Of a stretch of DNA of 64,000 bases, positions 12,380-23,698 are shown piece by piece. This DNA comes from Aurifilum marmelostoma (Eukaryota; Ascomycota; Sordariomycetes; Diaporthales; Cryphonectriaceae). A model generated the notes under the pieces. That model had not been told where the DNA came from and searched no databases. It was given only the letters and a program-made list of their open reading frames with translations. The DNA is taken from the NCBI GenBank assembly GCA_027559495.1, contig JAMXSV010000008.1:2418001-2482000 (forward strand), written 5' to 3'. Both the position numbers and the translations under genes were made by a program. Each line of letters begins with the position of its first letter. Position 1 is the first letter of the stretch.

Positions 12380-14012
12380 GGTGTGGAACCATCCCCCCCC
12401 CCCCTTCTGCACCTTTCAGTATTCCCCACGATAGATCAAAAGGTCAGCAGACCCTCCACACGCCGGAGTGTACTGCCGAAGGCGGGTCACGAGACCTTTA
12501 TAAGTAAGTAAGTGAATAATGGGAAGAGTCAGCGAACAATCAGTCGAGGCAGATTTTGTCGTCCCCTTGTTTCGCATCCCGTTTAGTCTCGGGCTTGAAT
12601 CTGATTGTTGTAAAACTACTGCAGGACTACTAGCCTGGTATAGTAATATGGGGCAAGGAAGCCGTTCAAAGAATACTCAGCGCGACAGCGTTGGGAGAAT
12701 AAGCCCTGCATAGGGTAGCTAGGTCGCTGCAGGCCAAGTTGTAAGAACAGCACTTTGGGAAGCTCCAGATCTCCTCCGTCCTAGTCTTTCCGGAAAGACA
12801 TTTGGCGGTCCGCTCTCGGAATGACCCTTTTGACACGTCCCGGGAACGAACCAAGACGGTATGCCGGGGGAAAAGTAAGTCTCACGGCCGAGAGGGAGAG
12901 AGAAAAGGGATAAGAGACCAGAGAGCTTACGCTTGATATTCAGCGGCGCATTACGACAGTCATCCACGTTATTGCACCAAGAAAAGAACAAATGTCCCTT
13001 CTCCCTGGTCAGGCGACTCCTCCGTTCTGAAGCTCGGCATATTGTTATTTACTCCGTGGCAGGGGTTCTGCTTACTTCCTGCGTCAGACACACGAGAGAG
13101 GGGGGGGGTCAGTATCCATCTGTCTGGCAACCCACCTAAGTGGGAAGATGGGCTTCTAGTTCTGGCAGCTGGGGGGTGGGTTTCGAAGGAGGAGCGTATG
13201 CCGCCGCCGGCGCCGGCAATATATTTTCGAGCCATGTGTGCAGGTCCACGTTTCGAAACAACGTGTTTCTCACCCCCTCGCCCCCCCCCCAGTCTCAGAA
13301 GCAGCCCTCATCTAGGTGGTGACACATGGCGTAGACAATGGTTGGGTGGGTTCTATTCATGTGAGGCGCTAAAAAGGGGATGTCTTTGTGTTTCCTAGAT
13401 GATGGTAAAGCAGCACCGGACACCGGGCGGACACTTCATTCTCTCCCATAGTGGTCGGGCGTCAGAGACCCATGTCGCGATCAGCGCGAAGGTAAGTCAA
13501 GTTTCAACCAGATAAGTAAGGCGGACAGATTGAGCCTGTCTGCTTGTGTTTCCCCGCAGACCTACTTGGAGCTTCGTGCCATGTTTCTTCTGCATTGTAG
13601 TACTAAACTCTGCACGTTGGGTGTTTGACGAACCACGGTCCTCAGAGCCTGATAACATGGTCGTCTGCAACCCTGAGCTACCAGACAGCCTTATTCGACA
13701 GCTTGAGGTGTCCTTGCAGCTATGGTTTTACCTCTTCTGTCCCTGTTGTCCGCACGCCCACCACGCTTGGTACCCCTCCATATCCTCTGCATGAACGATG
13801 CAGGTGGTTGTTTTGCAAAAAGCCCGGCCTCAGAGGCAAGGCAGAGTCGAGAGGCTAGCTCAACGGCCTTCTGGATTCAGACAACTATTGAGGGATGGCC
13901 CTCACAGATATCCGAGCGAACCATTAGCATGCTGGCATTGCCTTGGCATTTCATTATCTTCTCTCCTCCAGTCCCAGCCTGCAGCAACCTGGTGGAGGGT
14001 TTGTGCGCAAAA

Positions 14013-14068
14013 GTGTGTGTGTTTGTATGTGTGTGTATGAGAGAGAGGGAGACAGAGAGAGAGACAGA
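14013..14068. repeat. degenerate GT/GA dinucleotide repeat
   Basis: GT-rich run passing into a GA-rich run (GAGAGAGGGAGACAGAGAG), just downstream of the F-box gene stop. Confidence 0.7.
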
Positions 14069-14257
14069 GCTTGAGTATCCTCCGAAATGCACACCAAGTG
14101 CATGCCACCTGCTTGAGACATTACGTATGCTACTTGAATTTATGTAATGTGTCTACGGATCATCGGAGCCTTGTTCGACGAGGCACACTTGTCTTGCCCT
14201 GCACAATTCTCCTCGGCCCCTACTTCAAATCAGACTAGGCTCCTTTTTTTTTTCTTT

Positions 14258-16690
14258 TCATTTGCTTGCAGCAGCAGCAGCAGCCGCCAGTATTCTTCTC
14301 TGTGCCCCAAAGTCCGGCAATCCGTAGTAGCCGAAAGAAATCTGGCGGTACATCGCAGGTTCAAACCGGACCCAATCCTGGTTGGCAGCGCCGGACGCCT
14401 GTGAGCCCCCTCCATCAATCCGCGGCTGCATGTCATCCGTAGATGAACATGGAGGGCAAGGAGTGTCATCCTCTCCTGACGAGTACCCTGAGGATTTTGG
14501 AGAGTCACCATCCGGAAGCGCACCATCTCGTGTGACTGCTAAGTCTTCGTCCAGGCTTGCGTCGTCCCCAGCGAGCCAATCGTCGGCAAACGCCACCTCA
14601 TCCACCATGGGCTCGTCCACCCATGCATCATCACCATCAGCGGTAGCAGTAGCAGCGGCGGCGGCCTCACCTGCACGCTCTGCGCCCTCTAGGTGCGCAT
14701 CCTCGATTGTTGGGGCTTCCTGCATGCCCACAATGTTCTTGTCTCCGAGTCTATTTTCCCCAACAATCTCTTCTGGCCGTCCCCGCCCCCACCTCTGCAG
14801 CCCCTCCAGCTTGAGGCTCGGGTCAAACCCTACGAAAACGATAGCTTGCACGCCATCCGGTTGGTTTCCTATAGAGTAGACGAATGATCTCTCGTCCCAC
14901 ACTCCATGCACATTTCCTGTGTGCGATGGTGGGTTGATGATCCTACCCAGCTGTTCTAGAGCCCCCGCGTCAGCACCGACCTGCTCGCCGTCCTCGGGGG
15001 CCGGGGGCCAGAGCGTTATGGTGTTGGCCCCATCGTTCTTGTAGAGATGCTTTATGCGCTCTGTGTGCGGCAGCGTCCTGTCATGGCCTGGCGAGCCGCG
15101 GCCGACCACCTCGGCCGGGCGGAGCTGTCTCGACCCTGAGCGCAGTTGCAGGCAAGGCTTGCTGCTCAGGTCATCTGGCATCGAATTGTCCACCAGATCC
15201 AGGAAGGCTTGGCTCTCGTGATGGTATGACCTGATGTGGCACTTACTGAGCGTGATCATCACGCCTGCCGAGGCGTCATCTCCCATGTGAGTCTTGTATG
15301 GGTTGCGCAGCTGCGTTTCCGTCTTGTCAGGGATGGTGAGGCTGTGCCATCGTGCGTCACTGGTGTGGGTGGTACTGTGACCCTGCTTTAGGAATATGTC
15401 GTCTGATGTGTTTTTGTTGTCGTCGTTGCTGTTACCGCTGCCGCTGCTTGTTGAGACCCCGGCTCCAGCGCCCACAGCCGTAGTAGCATTCTTGCTGTGA
15501 CCGTCTTCCTTTTTAGACTTCCAAGCTATGTCTGTAGTGTAGTAGGCCCTCTGCCCAGAGCTCCGCCTGTCTAGCCACTCTTTTCTGGATTCGAGGATCT
15601 GCATCTCGCCCGTCTCCTCGTTCTTGACAAGGCGGACAAAAGACCACCGGTCGTCTATAGGCCCGTCAGCATGCTGGCGCCGCCACATAAGCTTCTTGTC
15701 CGCCCTGTCTGTCATCTCCTGTCGCGGCCGGTCAACAGGGAAGCGGAAGCAGTGATAGTATGAGGTCCAGTCAACTTCGTTCACCTCAAAATCAGTCTGG
15801 TTAGATACCCCGTAAAAGTGCCCATCAATGATCTCGAAGCAGATGGACTGCCCAATATCTGAGCCGACCATGTCGATGAGGTGTATCTTGTTCGTTGCCC
15901 ACTGGTCCGCGGCAATGTTGTAGCTTGTCAAGACCCATCGGCGGAAGTCATCCTCTCCGATTTCCGAGTGCGTGCCAAAATAGAGGTAATCAGCATTGTT
16001 TCTTACAAAGAGTTCGTGGGTCGACTCGAGCTGCCGGGTCGTGACGAGCCTCCGCCCGGGGACGTCGATGACGACCAGGAACCTCTCGTGGTCGGGCCGC
16101 GAGCGGCTGTAGAGGCAAGACACGAGCCCCTCGGCGTAGTGCAGCAGCTCGAACTTGTACCGCTTCCGGCCCCTCGGCTGCGGCAGGGTGGTGCGAAGCA
16201 GGCTGCGGATGTCGATTACCGTCTCCGCAGACTGGGATCTGTGCAGGTCCAGCACCCGCAGCGTCCGGTCCAGTATGTGACACAGCACGCCGCCTGAGTA
16301 CAGCCATGATTCAGCCACAGCGACGATCGCGGCGGTAAAGGGCGCCGCGGCGCGGATGGCCTGTCTTCGCTGTACCAGCCGGCGGAGCGACTTGGACCAC
16401 TGGCCCGAGACGCGGGCGTCACGTGTCTCTGTGGAGGCCTTTGCGAGTGTCTGTGGCAATTCAGGTCAGCTGTAGGTCTGATGCACATAGCTAGATGCAT
16501 GTAGAGCACACCAAGGGATGAGATGATCATAGGGAAGACTACTCACCTCGAGAAGTGGTCTGGAACACCTGTTGTCATGGGTCAAATATCGGAGCCACGA
16601 ACATGTCAGGGACAGGTGGAAGGTATCTTCCAGGCTTAGGTTTTGAGCGATGATGAAAATAACCTCATATGGGAGAGACCGTAAAGACAT
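14258..16690 (-). CDS. F-box protein, fungal, large C-terminal region of unknown fold
   Basis: Exon 1 is 16690-16547 (48 codons), the intron 16546-16451 (96 bases, GTGAGT...CACAG) and exon 2 16450-14258, giving 778 aa. Residues about 5-45 form an F-box (LPYEVIFIIAQNLSLEDTFH, then LSLTCSWLRYLT), which normally docks a substrate adaptor onto Skp1 in an SCF ubiquitin ligase. The remainder resembles the large fungus-specific F-box proteins: WLYSGGVLCHILDRTLRVLDL near 100 and strand-rich repeats (RFLVVIDVPGRRLVTT, YLYFGTHSE, FVYSIGNQPDGVQAIVFVGFD) that could form a beta-propeller-like body. A Ser/Gly/Asn/Asp-rich insert lies near 340-370 and an acidic stretch near 640-690. The C-terminus ends in an Ala run encoded by a GCAGCAGCAG-type repeat. 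The substrate is unknown. Confidence 0.85.
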
Positions 16691-19600
16691 ATCCTGAATC
16701 CTTGGTATAGTTGACCGTTGGCGCCATTGAGAAGGGGTACATCCAAGGAGGCCCTGTGCCTCTGCCCACTATGCATACATTGAGATGTGATGGGGGAAAT
16801 ACAAAGATTGATAGGTGGGATTTTTGAAACGAGTGGACAACAAGGGCACACACTCCCATTCGCAGAAGGCAAAGGGGCTGGACTGCGAGGTTCTTATAAT
16901 AAGAAAGGCTTGACTACCTGCAACGGCGTCAAGCATGCAGACAATAAGGCTGCAGGCGGGGCTCCTTAGATGGCCGAACATCGTCTAGGACTTTCTCGGA
17001 AGCCCTTACCCAAGGCGTGAAGGGGCGCATTGTGCCTGAGATTTGTTGCCGAGCTCGCTGAGATATGATGAGGGAGGGCTAGGGAGCCCGTTTCCATTTC
17101 TTGTGTTGGTCCATGTATCCACATACATGTCTGTGGGCAAGACTGTCGACTGGCAGTATTGTTTGCCCGTAGTGGTTAGCTTTGAGACCATGTCTTGCTG
17201 AAATCGCGAGTGATCAGAGATATTGAGGCTCTGCTGCCTGAATTCAGAAGGAGGACATTGAAAACTGCAAGGATCAGAAAGACACCGTAGTACTAGGTGG
17301 TTCAGTAGCTGAAAACAACACCCCAATGACCACCTGGCGCTATCAGGACAGGGGGTGCTGCAGGTTTCAGACCCCCCTGGACCCCCTAATCTCAAGAGCG
17401 TTAATGCTTTTTGACCTTGACTTTGGTACTATGGCACATCCTTACGGCCATGCGGCTCTGCTCACCCCGCCTCTTCGGGTGATACGTGCTGTCAGGCCTT
17501 TCCCTGAGGTTCTTCCCTTCTCGTTGTCCTCTGCTCCCTTGCTTTTCTTTTCATTCTCTCTCCGCCATCACCAGCCCCTACCCTGCTTCCTTGCTCCTCC
17601 TCATTAAATATCCCTTTTTTCTTCCTCCTTCCCTTGTGCTACGTCATCATTTCTTTTTATCTCATGATCAGGCTGCCCGCCACCCCGCCTCGACAGTCAA
17701 AATGACACCACTTCTGACGCAGGTAGGTCGTTGCGTAATGGTGGTCATATGAGAGAAGAGCCTCAATCCTGATTGCCACGATGTGCTCAAAAAAAAACAA
17801 GCCCTTTCCAGGGAATGGGATGTCGGACATCCATGGCTCGCCCCCCCCCTGCACGATTTCAGCTCAACTAGCCCTTCAGAATACCTAGGTCGCTCAGCGT
17901 TTGCCCCTCATCATCTATGAAAACTCCCTAGGCTGCATCCACCACAAAAAGGTATCGACTTTTATCCGAGCTTATCCTTTGGGATCAAACGATGGCTGTG
18001 CCGCAGCTCGCAACGGTTTTGAGCCTCAAATATGCGAGGCTGTATGTGAGTTAATTAACACAAGCTCGTGATCTATTCCAGCTTCTGCTTGTGTCCCACT
18101 GGCCATAGTGGGCCACGTGGGCCCGTCATCTCACGGGTCATGGGGCAGATCCAATCAACATGCATAGTACTGCATTTCAGTACACCCCGGCATTTGCAGT
18201 ACATAGTAACTCTACTATGTATGTTGGTCATATTCACATCAATACTGCCGCCTCTCGCCCCGTGATAAGACCTGCTGCTAGCCAACGCGGAAACTATAGG
18301 CACTTCCGCCGGCGCATCCGCTGGAACGCTCGCGATGAGGCTTTAAAATCTCATCCGGCCTATTGTACGCGACAAGGCTCTTCGTTCCTGTGTGTACGAC
18401 TCATGGGAAAGCGTAATCACCTTTGCGTTTTTGAGCCTCAAAAAGTACCCAGTCATGCGTTCAGCTGGGTCCCGGCGGGGTGACCCCACCATACCTTTCA
18501 CAAAGGCCAAGAATGAGGGTCCATCTCAGAGTGACGATGGGATCAAACTACATTCACCGCTGACCAGACGGGACAGCGGATCAAATTAGTTCCTTTGAGT
18601 ATCACAAACATTCTTGTCATCAACTACTAATCTAAGCCATTCTGTTCGGGATCCGATGCATCAACCTTACTTGGGCATCAAGAAGGCTCCACGATCCAAC
18701 AACCCTGCAGCTGAAGCTCCAGGACTGCACATCGTGTCTCAAGAGCTGACTGGCATCAGCGAGCTGAAGGACCTCGACCTGCATGCCCTGATGCTTGAGT
18801 TGGCTTTCCTTCTTCCCTGTGGAGTTTGTATTCCGTCAAACAAGAAAACGAGCAAGGCACTGAGGAATTGCTCAAAGATTTTGCCCACGTCACAGTGGAT
18901 TTCCTTGGACATGGAGATGATATCAAGATTTCAAGGATCAGCTGCGCCACTTTGCCATGACATTCCTTCTTGAACAAAAGGACAGTAAGATCTCAGCCTC
19001 AAACATATCACTCTCAGGTACTCACCTGTCATGTATTTCCCTTACTGCAATAAAAGGAATGGACAAATGCTCAGGACAGTATCAAATCAGAGTAGTGAGT
19101 GACCACCTGACAAGTGAAGGGATGGCATAAGTGACTTGTGACTTTGAGAGCCTTGACCTCATTCCAATAACATAAGACAAGCTTGAGATATAATAGCCCC
19201 GGTAAAGTGAATATGGTAAAGTACAGCTATCTCTTGTGTCTTTAAACAAGGGGCAGTATAGGATCATAAGCTAAGTTGCTTTTGCACTACATTGCACAAT
19301 CAAGAGCTACCCTATAGTTAAGTTATATCAAGCCAAAAAGCCAGATGCTAACATTCAGAAGAATTAGCCTTTCTGTTTTACCTTTACTGTTGATTATCAG
19401 CTAATTATTGCTGCTGCTTTCTACATCAACTAGTCTCCCTCTCTATATAAAAGACCTGAACCCGCCCTATATTTTAATAGGCTCAAACTCAAGAATAAGT
19501 TCTTAGTATCTCAAACATACTAGAGGTTTACTAACTCTTGTAATTTGTTAGATATCGATTGCCCGAGCTAAGTATTTAACACAATTGCAGAATATAGTTA

Positions 19601-20747
19601 GTCTTGTGACTGATATACTTCCAAGTCACTGCTGTATATACATGTAACTTGTTGCTGACTGCATTGACTCAGGGCGACACAAAATTCAGCCTCATTCTGG
19701 GACGACAACAAATACGCCAGGGTATCAATGTGGGACCCAGACTGAGATGTATTCGCCCCCAACTCTACATTCGTCATAGCATTCACTTATACGAACCACG
19801 CCTTGACCAACATTAACCAATCACTCAGCACATTCGACCAATCTAGATTGTTCTCCTAAAGTAAGGCTGCATTATCCTACCAGTGAAACCAACACCCCTC
19901 CCCTCCTTTCCGCCCCTCCCTTAACTTGAAAAGGGACTTGATCCTCCCTGGCGTATTCCTAACCTTGGATTCGCAAGGGGCCGGGATCTGGCGGATGCAT
20001 GTGATCTTGTTTGGGGGGGGGGGGGCGGGGAGGCGGAAGTCTTGAAGGCCAAGAGTTATATTGTCGGCAAAACTTGCCATTGAATTTTTATTAGGTGGAA
20101 GGTTTGGATGCTCTTGGAGAGGGAGATGAAAGGACCAGAACTCTAGACAAGCTCGTCTACGAAACCGAACGTCGTTCCCGCTGTGGAGTCTGGTTGTGTT
20201 GCACTGCATAAAGTACGCCATGGCTCTCTACTGCGGCGCTTGAATTTAAACCTAACATCCACATTACTGAGCATGTGATTATGACAGGGTCGGCAAGAAA
20301 CAATAGCCAGCGCCTCATCTGACATGGGAATCGTAATAAGGCTGTCTGCCTATTCATGTTCCGAAGAAAAGGAGAATCTCTCGGAAATCAGACATGTTTG
20401 AGACTTTGGTGGATTTATTTTCCCATTCTGGGATTTTGCTGTTATTTCATTTATTTTTGTGCAATCTTGTTAGAAATCCAGGGAAGCAATTTGAACCATG
20501 TACAAGAATGTTTTGCCTGTAAAATCTACTTAATTAGACAATTTGGAATTCCTAGTGCTTTTCATCGAGCCTGGCTCGCTCTCAATGGGCACTTCGTATG
20601 CATCCACCCGATAGTTACAACAGAGCATTCATCGAAGCCACATTGGAACCGACACTCCATGTTAGAAGTCATGCGTCCACTAAAGCCGCGCAGACCAGGT
20701 ACTGATCTGGCCCATCCCACACGCTAGGTGCCCATCTCGATGCCCTG
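16691..20747. other. gene-free, partly AT-rich stretch, 4 kb
   Basis: No intact gene. About 19.0-19.9 kb is clearly more AT-rich than the rest, with TATA-like boxes (19442-19451) and stop codons in all frames. A short coding-like fragment lies near 18.7-19.0 kb. It also holds a G13 run (20013-20025). It could be a decayed transposon or RIP-affected sequence, but no terminal repeats were identified. Confidence 0.5.
18711..18973 (+). pseudogene. possible decayed coding fragment
   Basis: One frame reads ISELKDLDLHALMLELAFLL and, from about 18840, a second frame reads EELLKDFAHVTVDFLGHGDD. Both look protein-like but neither has a start, splice sites or a recognised domain, and they join only by a frame change. 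It sits beside an AT-rich island, so a relic is plausible. This is a weak call. Confidence 0.15.
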
Positions 20748-21233
20748 CTAGTGCAGTAACTTGGGCACCCACTGGCCATTAGAGTCCGAGCTGGTGATGG
20801 TCCACTTGCCCCTGTCGCTGTTGTAGAGGGTTAGATCGCCGGAGCCAGCAGCAGGCCGAAGGAGAGACAGGCCTGACGAATATTTGGAGTCTTGTCGGGC
20901 TGGCCTGCATGGTTTCGGCGACCGGGATGCTATCTTCCGAGAAGGCTCTGTTGACTGTGGGCATCGAGGAGGAAAAAGGAAAGAGATTGTCTCCTTGCAT
21001 TTCTAGGGCTTTTGACTGATCCCAGATCCAAGGTCATCGACGTACCGGTGGCACACGAGTAGAAAGTGCTCAGCAGGCGGAGCTCGAGACTGCAGGAATC
21101 GTTGTTCGCGATAACGCTGTGTGGTCTGCCGAGCGACTCTTTGTGTTGAGCCATACGTAGCAATCGTGTTTTTGGCGATGATTAGTATGAACACACCGAA
21201 AGAAACAATCCCGGCGTCAGTGATAACATCCAT
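20748..21233 (-). CDS. hypothetical small protein, one possible membrane segment
   Basis: Proposed model: exon 1 21233-21046, intron 21045-20905 (GTACGT...ATGCAG), exon 2 20904-20748, 114 aa. Residues about 7-24 (AGIVSFGVFILIIAKNTI) are hydrophobic. The C-terminus LTLYNSDRGKWTITSSDSNG then QWVPKLLH reads like true protein and is the main support. The acceptor was chosen because it alone of those checked joins the two frames without a stop. No family recognised. It shares strand with the membrane protein just upstream. The model is tentative; transcript data would decide it. Confidence 0.3.
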
Positions 21234-21758
21234 TGTTGACGCATAGAGAATGAATTACTAATAGTCGACGGCAATTCACGATGTGATGGAAGATAATTCG
21301 AGAATTAGATAGCAACTTGAATTGAACCTAAAAAGCATGATCAATGTCTCTATTTACGTCTACACGGGTACCGTACTGTACGGGTGGGCTGAATCCCATT
21401 CAAGGTTTTCCCCTGCGGCCAAGATTTGTGAATACATGAGAACGAGAACTTCCCAGCGTTCATACACTCTCGTGCTCGAAAGTGTCTCTAGATGGGTGAC
21501 AGTGTCGCCCTTTGTAAGTTATAGACCACTTCACCACCAGCTCCCTGTTGCGAGCAACATTTGGCCGTAAAGCTACGTGCTGTCTAGTAGCGGAAGCACT
21601 GGCGCCCAGTCTGGAAAACGGGTGCACCTAATCAACCTTCATTCAGATGTGCATAAGCCCAATGATGCTCTACCATATTTTTTTTTCCGTCACTGTAGAA
21701 CTCGTCCCACTCATTGTATCTCGCCATACCATTTGTTGTCGCCTCGAGCATGTCTTCT
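21234..21758. other. intergenic between two small minus-strand genes
   Basis: Nothing recognised. Confidence 0.5.
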
Positions 21759-22283
21759 TCAGGGCGAATATTCAGGAGGCGGCTGGCTCTGGATCGATGA
21801 CGCTGTGCTGGCTGGTCCTTCTCCCGCAGCTGGAGAGGCTGATTTTGTCGGCTGGGGCTCGGACTCGTGCTGCTGGTCGACGGTCGCAGCTTCGATATCG
21901 ACTTCAGCCAGCAACTCCTGTTGAGCGTCCGTATTGTCGTTGTTGTTTCGACCGATCGGTCTGCCGCAACAGGTAGCAGATTCTTCGTACGTGCAGAGAG
22001 CTTGTGAAACTAAGAGCAACCCTGAAAAGATCATGAGGACGATGAACCCTGCCAGGACGACGGGCCAAAGAATCGCGGGGAGGAGGACCATGACGGGATA
22101 GAGGGGCCGGAGACACAGCTCGCGCTTGAATACGTTTGGCACCCATTTGTATTCCCAGGTGTCCCTGCCGAGCACATTTCGGTGGCCGTCACAAGTGATC
22201 CAGATGGAGGCGCTGATGACGCCGGCGAGATAGATGAATAGGTTAACGGCGATGGAGGCGGGACTCCAGTGTGTCCCGGCCAT
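21759..22283 (-). CDS. small membrane protein with C-terminal PPxY motif
   Basis: Single exon from ATG at 22283 to TGA, 174 aa. Hydrophobic segments lie at about 11-30 (VNLFIYLAGVISASIWI) and about 63-95 (VMVLLPAILWPVVLAGFIVL, then MIFSGLLLVSQAL), the latter long enough for one or two passes. Between them is a polar stretch with CDGHRNVLGRDTWEYKW. A short CCGRPIG cysteine pair follows the last segment and could be palmitoylated. The tail is acidic, Gln/Ser/Pro-rich and ends PPPEYSP, containing PPEY, a match to the PPxY motif recognised by WW domains of Rsp5/Nedd4-type ubiquitin ligases. No known family was recognised. An adaptor or trafficking role is inference only. Confidence 0.65.
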   Translation of the reverse strand: MAGTHWSPASIAVNLFIYLAGVISASIWITCDGHRNVLGRDTWEYKWVPNVFKRELCLRPLYPVMVLLPAILWPVVLAGFIVLMIFSGLLLVSQALCTYEESATCCGRPIGRNNNDNTDAQQELLAEVDIEAATVDQQHESEPQPTKSASPAAGEGPASTASSIQSQPPPEYSP

Positions 22284-23281
22284 GATGAGAGGCTCGAACT
22301 CTGTGGTAGTTTTGTTATGAGGCTTCTGACTACCCTATACGCAAAACAGGATGGATATGTGCCTATTGCGACACGGGTTGGGGCCACGCCTGGTGAGAGA
22401 AGGAATGTCTGGTCCAGAAGCAAGGGGGTGTCCGGGACGGACAGCAGCGCAGCGTGATGCCTAAATAAACCAGGGGGAATTCCAACATCATGAAGGATCA
22501 TCCCGAGATCGGCTGTCAAGGCAGACAGGCAGGCAGACAATTTACCCGCTCATCCTTTGAGGCCCTAACCGCATCACCAATTTAATACCGATTTGCTCAG
22601 CCTACTTCCTCAGAACCCCACTGAAGGATTAGCCTACTGACCCATAGCACGGTGTCCACGTTTACATGGATCTACTATGTAGACTTGACATGGACAATGA
22701 TTTTACACACTGGTGTCGGAGAGCCATTCATATATCTATTGGGGCTGGTGGTGAGGAGCAGAATAAATGCAATAGAAATAGAGGGAGAAAAGAAGAAGAA
22801 GGAAAGGAAAAAAAACAGGAAAAAAGAAAGGAACCAAGAAAGAACCTAGAAAGGGTGGGTACTTTTGTGTCTTCTGCCTGTAAGTATACAGTATGCCATT
22901 TGTGAAATACGGGGTTCATAACTTGATAAATTGTGAGTTCATAAAACAAGAGGAAAAAGGAGTAAATCAATATTGCTTGCTTGAAAGAAGAAGAAAAAAG
23001 TCGAAAGAAATAGAAAGAACATGTTCCAGACTCCATGCCATCAAATTTCATACAATCCGCAAAAGCCAATGAAAAAAGAACGCTTCCCAAGGAATCTCAA
23101 AAAACAAGCACGCATGCAATCCCAGACATAATCATGACAAAAACAGCCAACGTCGAAGAATAAAATGACCTTGACGGCCATTTAAGCCGCCCACAGGGGC
23201 TCAACCATCGGTTCTCCACCGATTGTATTCTTTCCCGTTCGAATACGGAAACATAGCCAGAAAAGAGGGAACTGTAGCAAT
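22284..23281. other. intergenic, A-rich 5' flank and 3' flank
   Basis: Upstream region of the PPxY membrane protein and 3' flank of the secreted protein gene. Purine-rich AAG/GAA tracts lie at 22770-22860 and 22985-23020. No gene seen. Confidence 0.55.
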
Positions 23282-23698
23282 TTAGAAGCTCCAGCTGATG
23301 CCCGAGGTCTGCGACCCGCCATCAGTAGTGCTGAACCCACAAGCCTCGTAGACCGCCGTGGCGACGTCGATGTGGTCCGATGAGCAGCCCATGCACTTGT
23401 CGATGGCGGTGGCCTGGACGGTCTTTCCGTTGCAGGTGATGGTCATCTGGGTGCCGGACTGGCCGTTGCACTGGAGCAGCGACGGGTCGACGGCGACGTA
23501 CATGCTGTCGGCCTCGTAGACGGGGCTGCAGGCCGTGTAGGCGCCTGTGGTGGGGCCGATCCAGGTCATCTGGCCCGAGTAGCTTCCGCGCTGGAGGAGG
23601 GGGTTGGAGGGTGACTGCAGCGGGGAGGCGCGGACGAGGGCTGGCGCTGCGAGGAGCGCGGCAGAGAGAAAGGTGGCAAGGTAGGAGGCTGGAGACAT
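23282..23698 (-). CDS. secreted double-psi beta-barrel (RlpA/barwin-like) protein
   Basis: Single exon, 138 aa. Residues 1 to about 24 (MSPASYLATFLSAALLAAPA then LVRA) form a clear signal peptide. The mature part (about 114 aa) has six cysteines and the order typical of small fungal DPBB proteins: YSGQMTWIGPTTGAYTACSP, then DPSLLQCNG, then MTITCNGKTVQATAIDKCMG and CSSDHIDVATAVYEACG. The D-K-C-x-G-C step followed by a D-hydrophobic-x-x-A helix is the DPBB core. Relatives include riboflavin-aldehyde-forming-like and barwin/expansin-like secreted proteins, often cell-wall linked and in some plant-associated fungi expressed in the host; no enzyme activity can be assumed. A TATATA box lies about 50 bases upstream. 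Confidence 0.88.
   Translation of the reverse strand: MSPASYLATFLSAALLAAPALVRASPLQSPSNPLLQRGSYSGQMTWIGPTTGAYTACSPVYEADSMYVAVDPSLLQCNGQSGTQMTITCNGKTVQATAIDKCMGCSSDHIDVATAVYEACGFSTTDGGSQTSGISWSF

Noticed and set aside
17326..17607. Plus-strand frame with pyrimidine-rich tail
   Set aside because: Ser/Phe/Leu/Pro-rich composition comes from CT-rich DNA; no motif or conserved ending.
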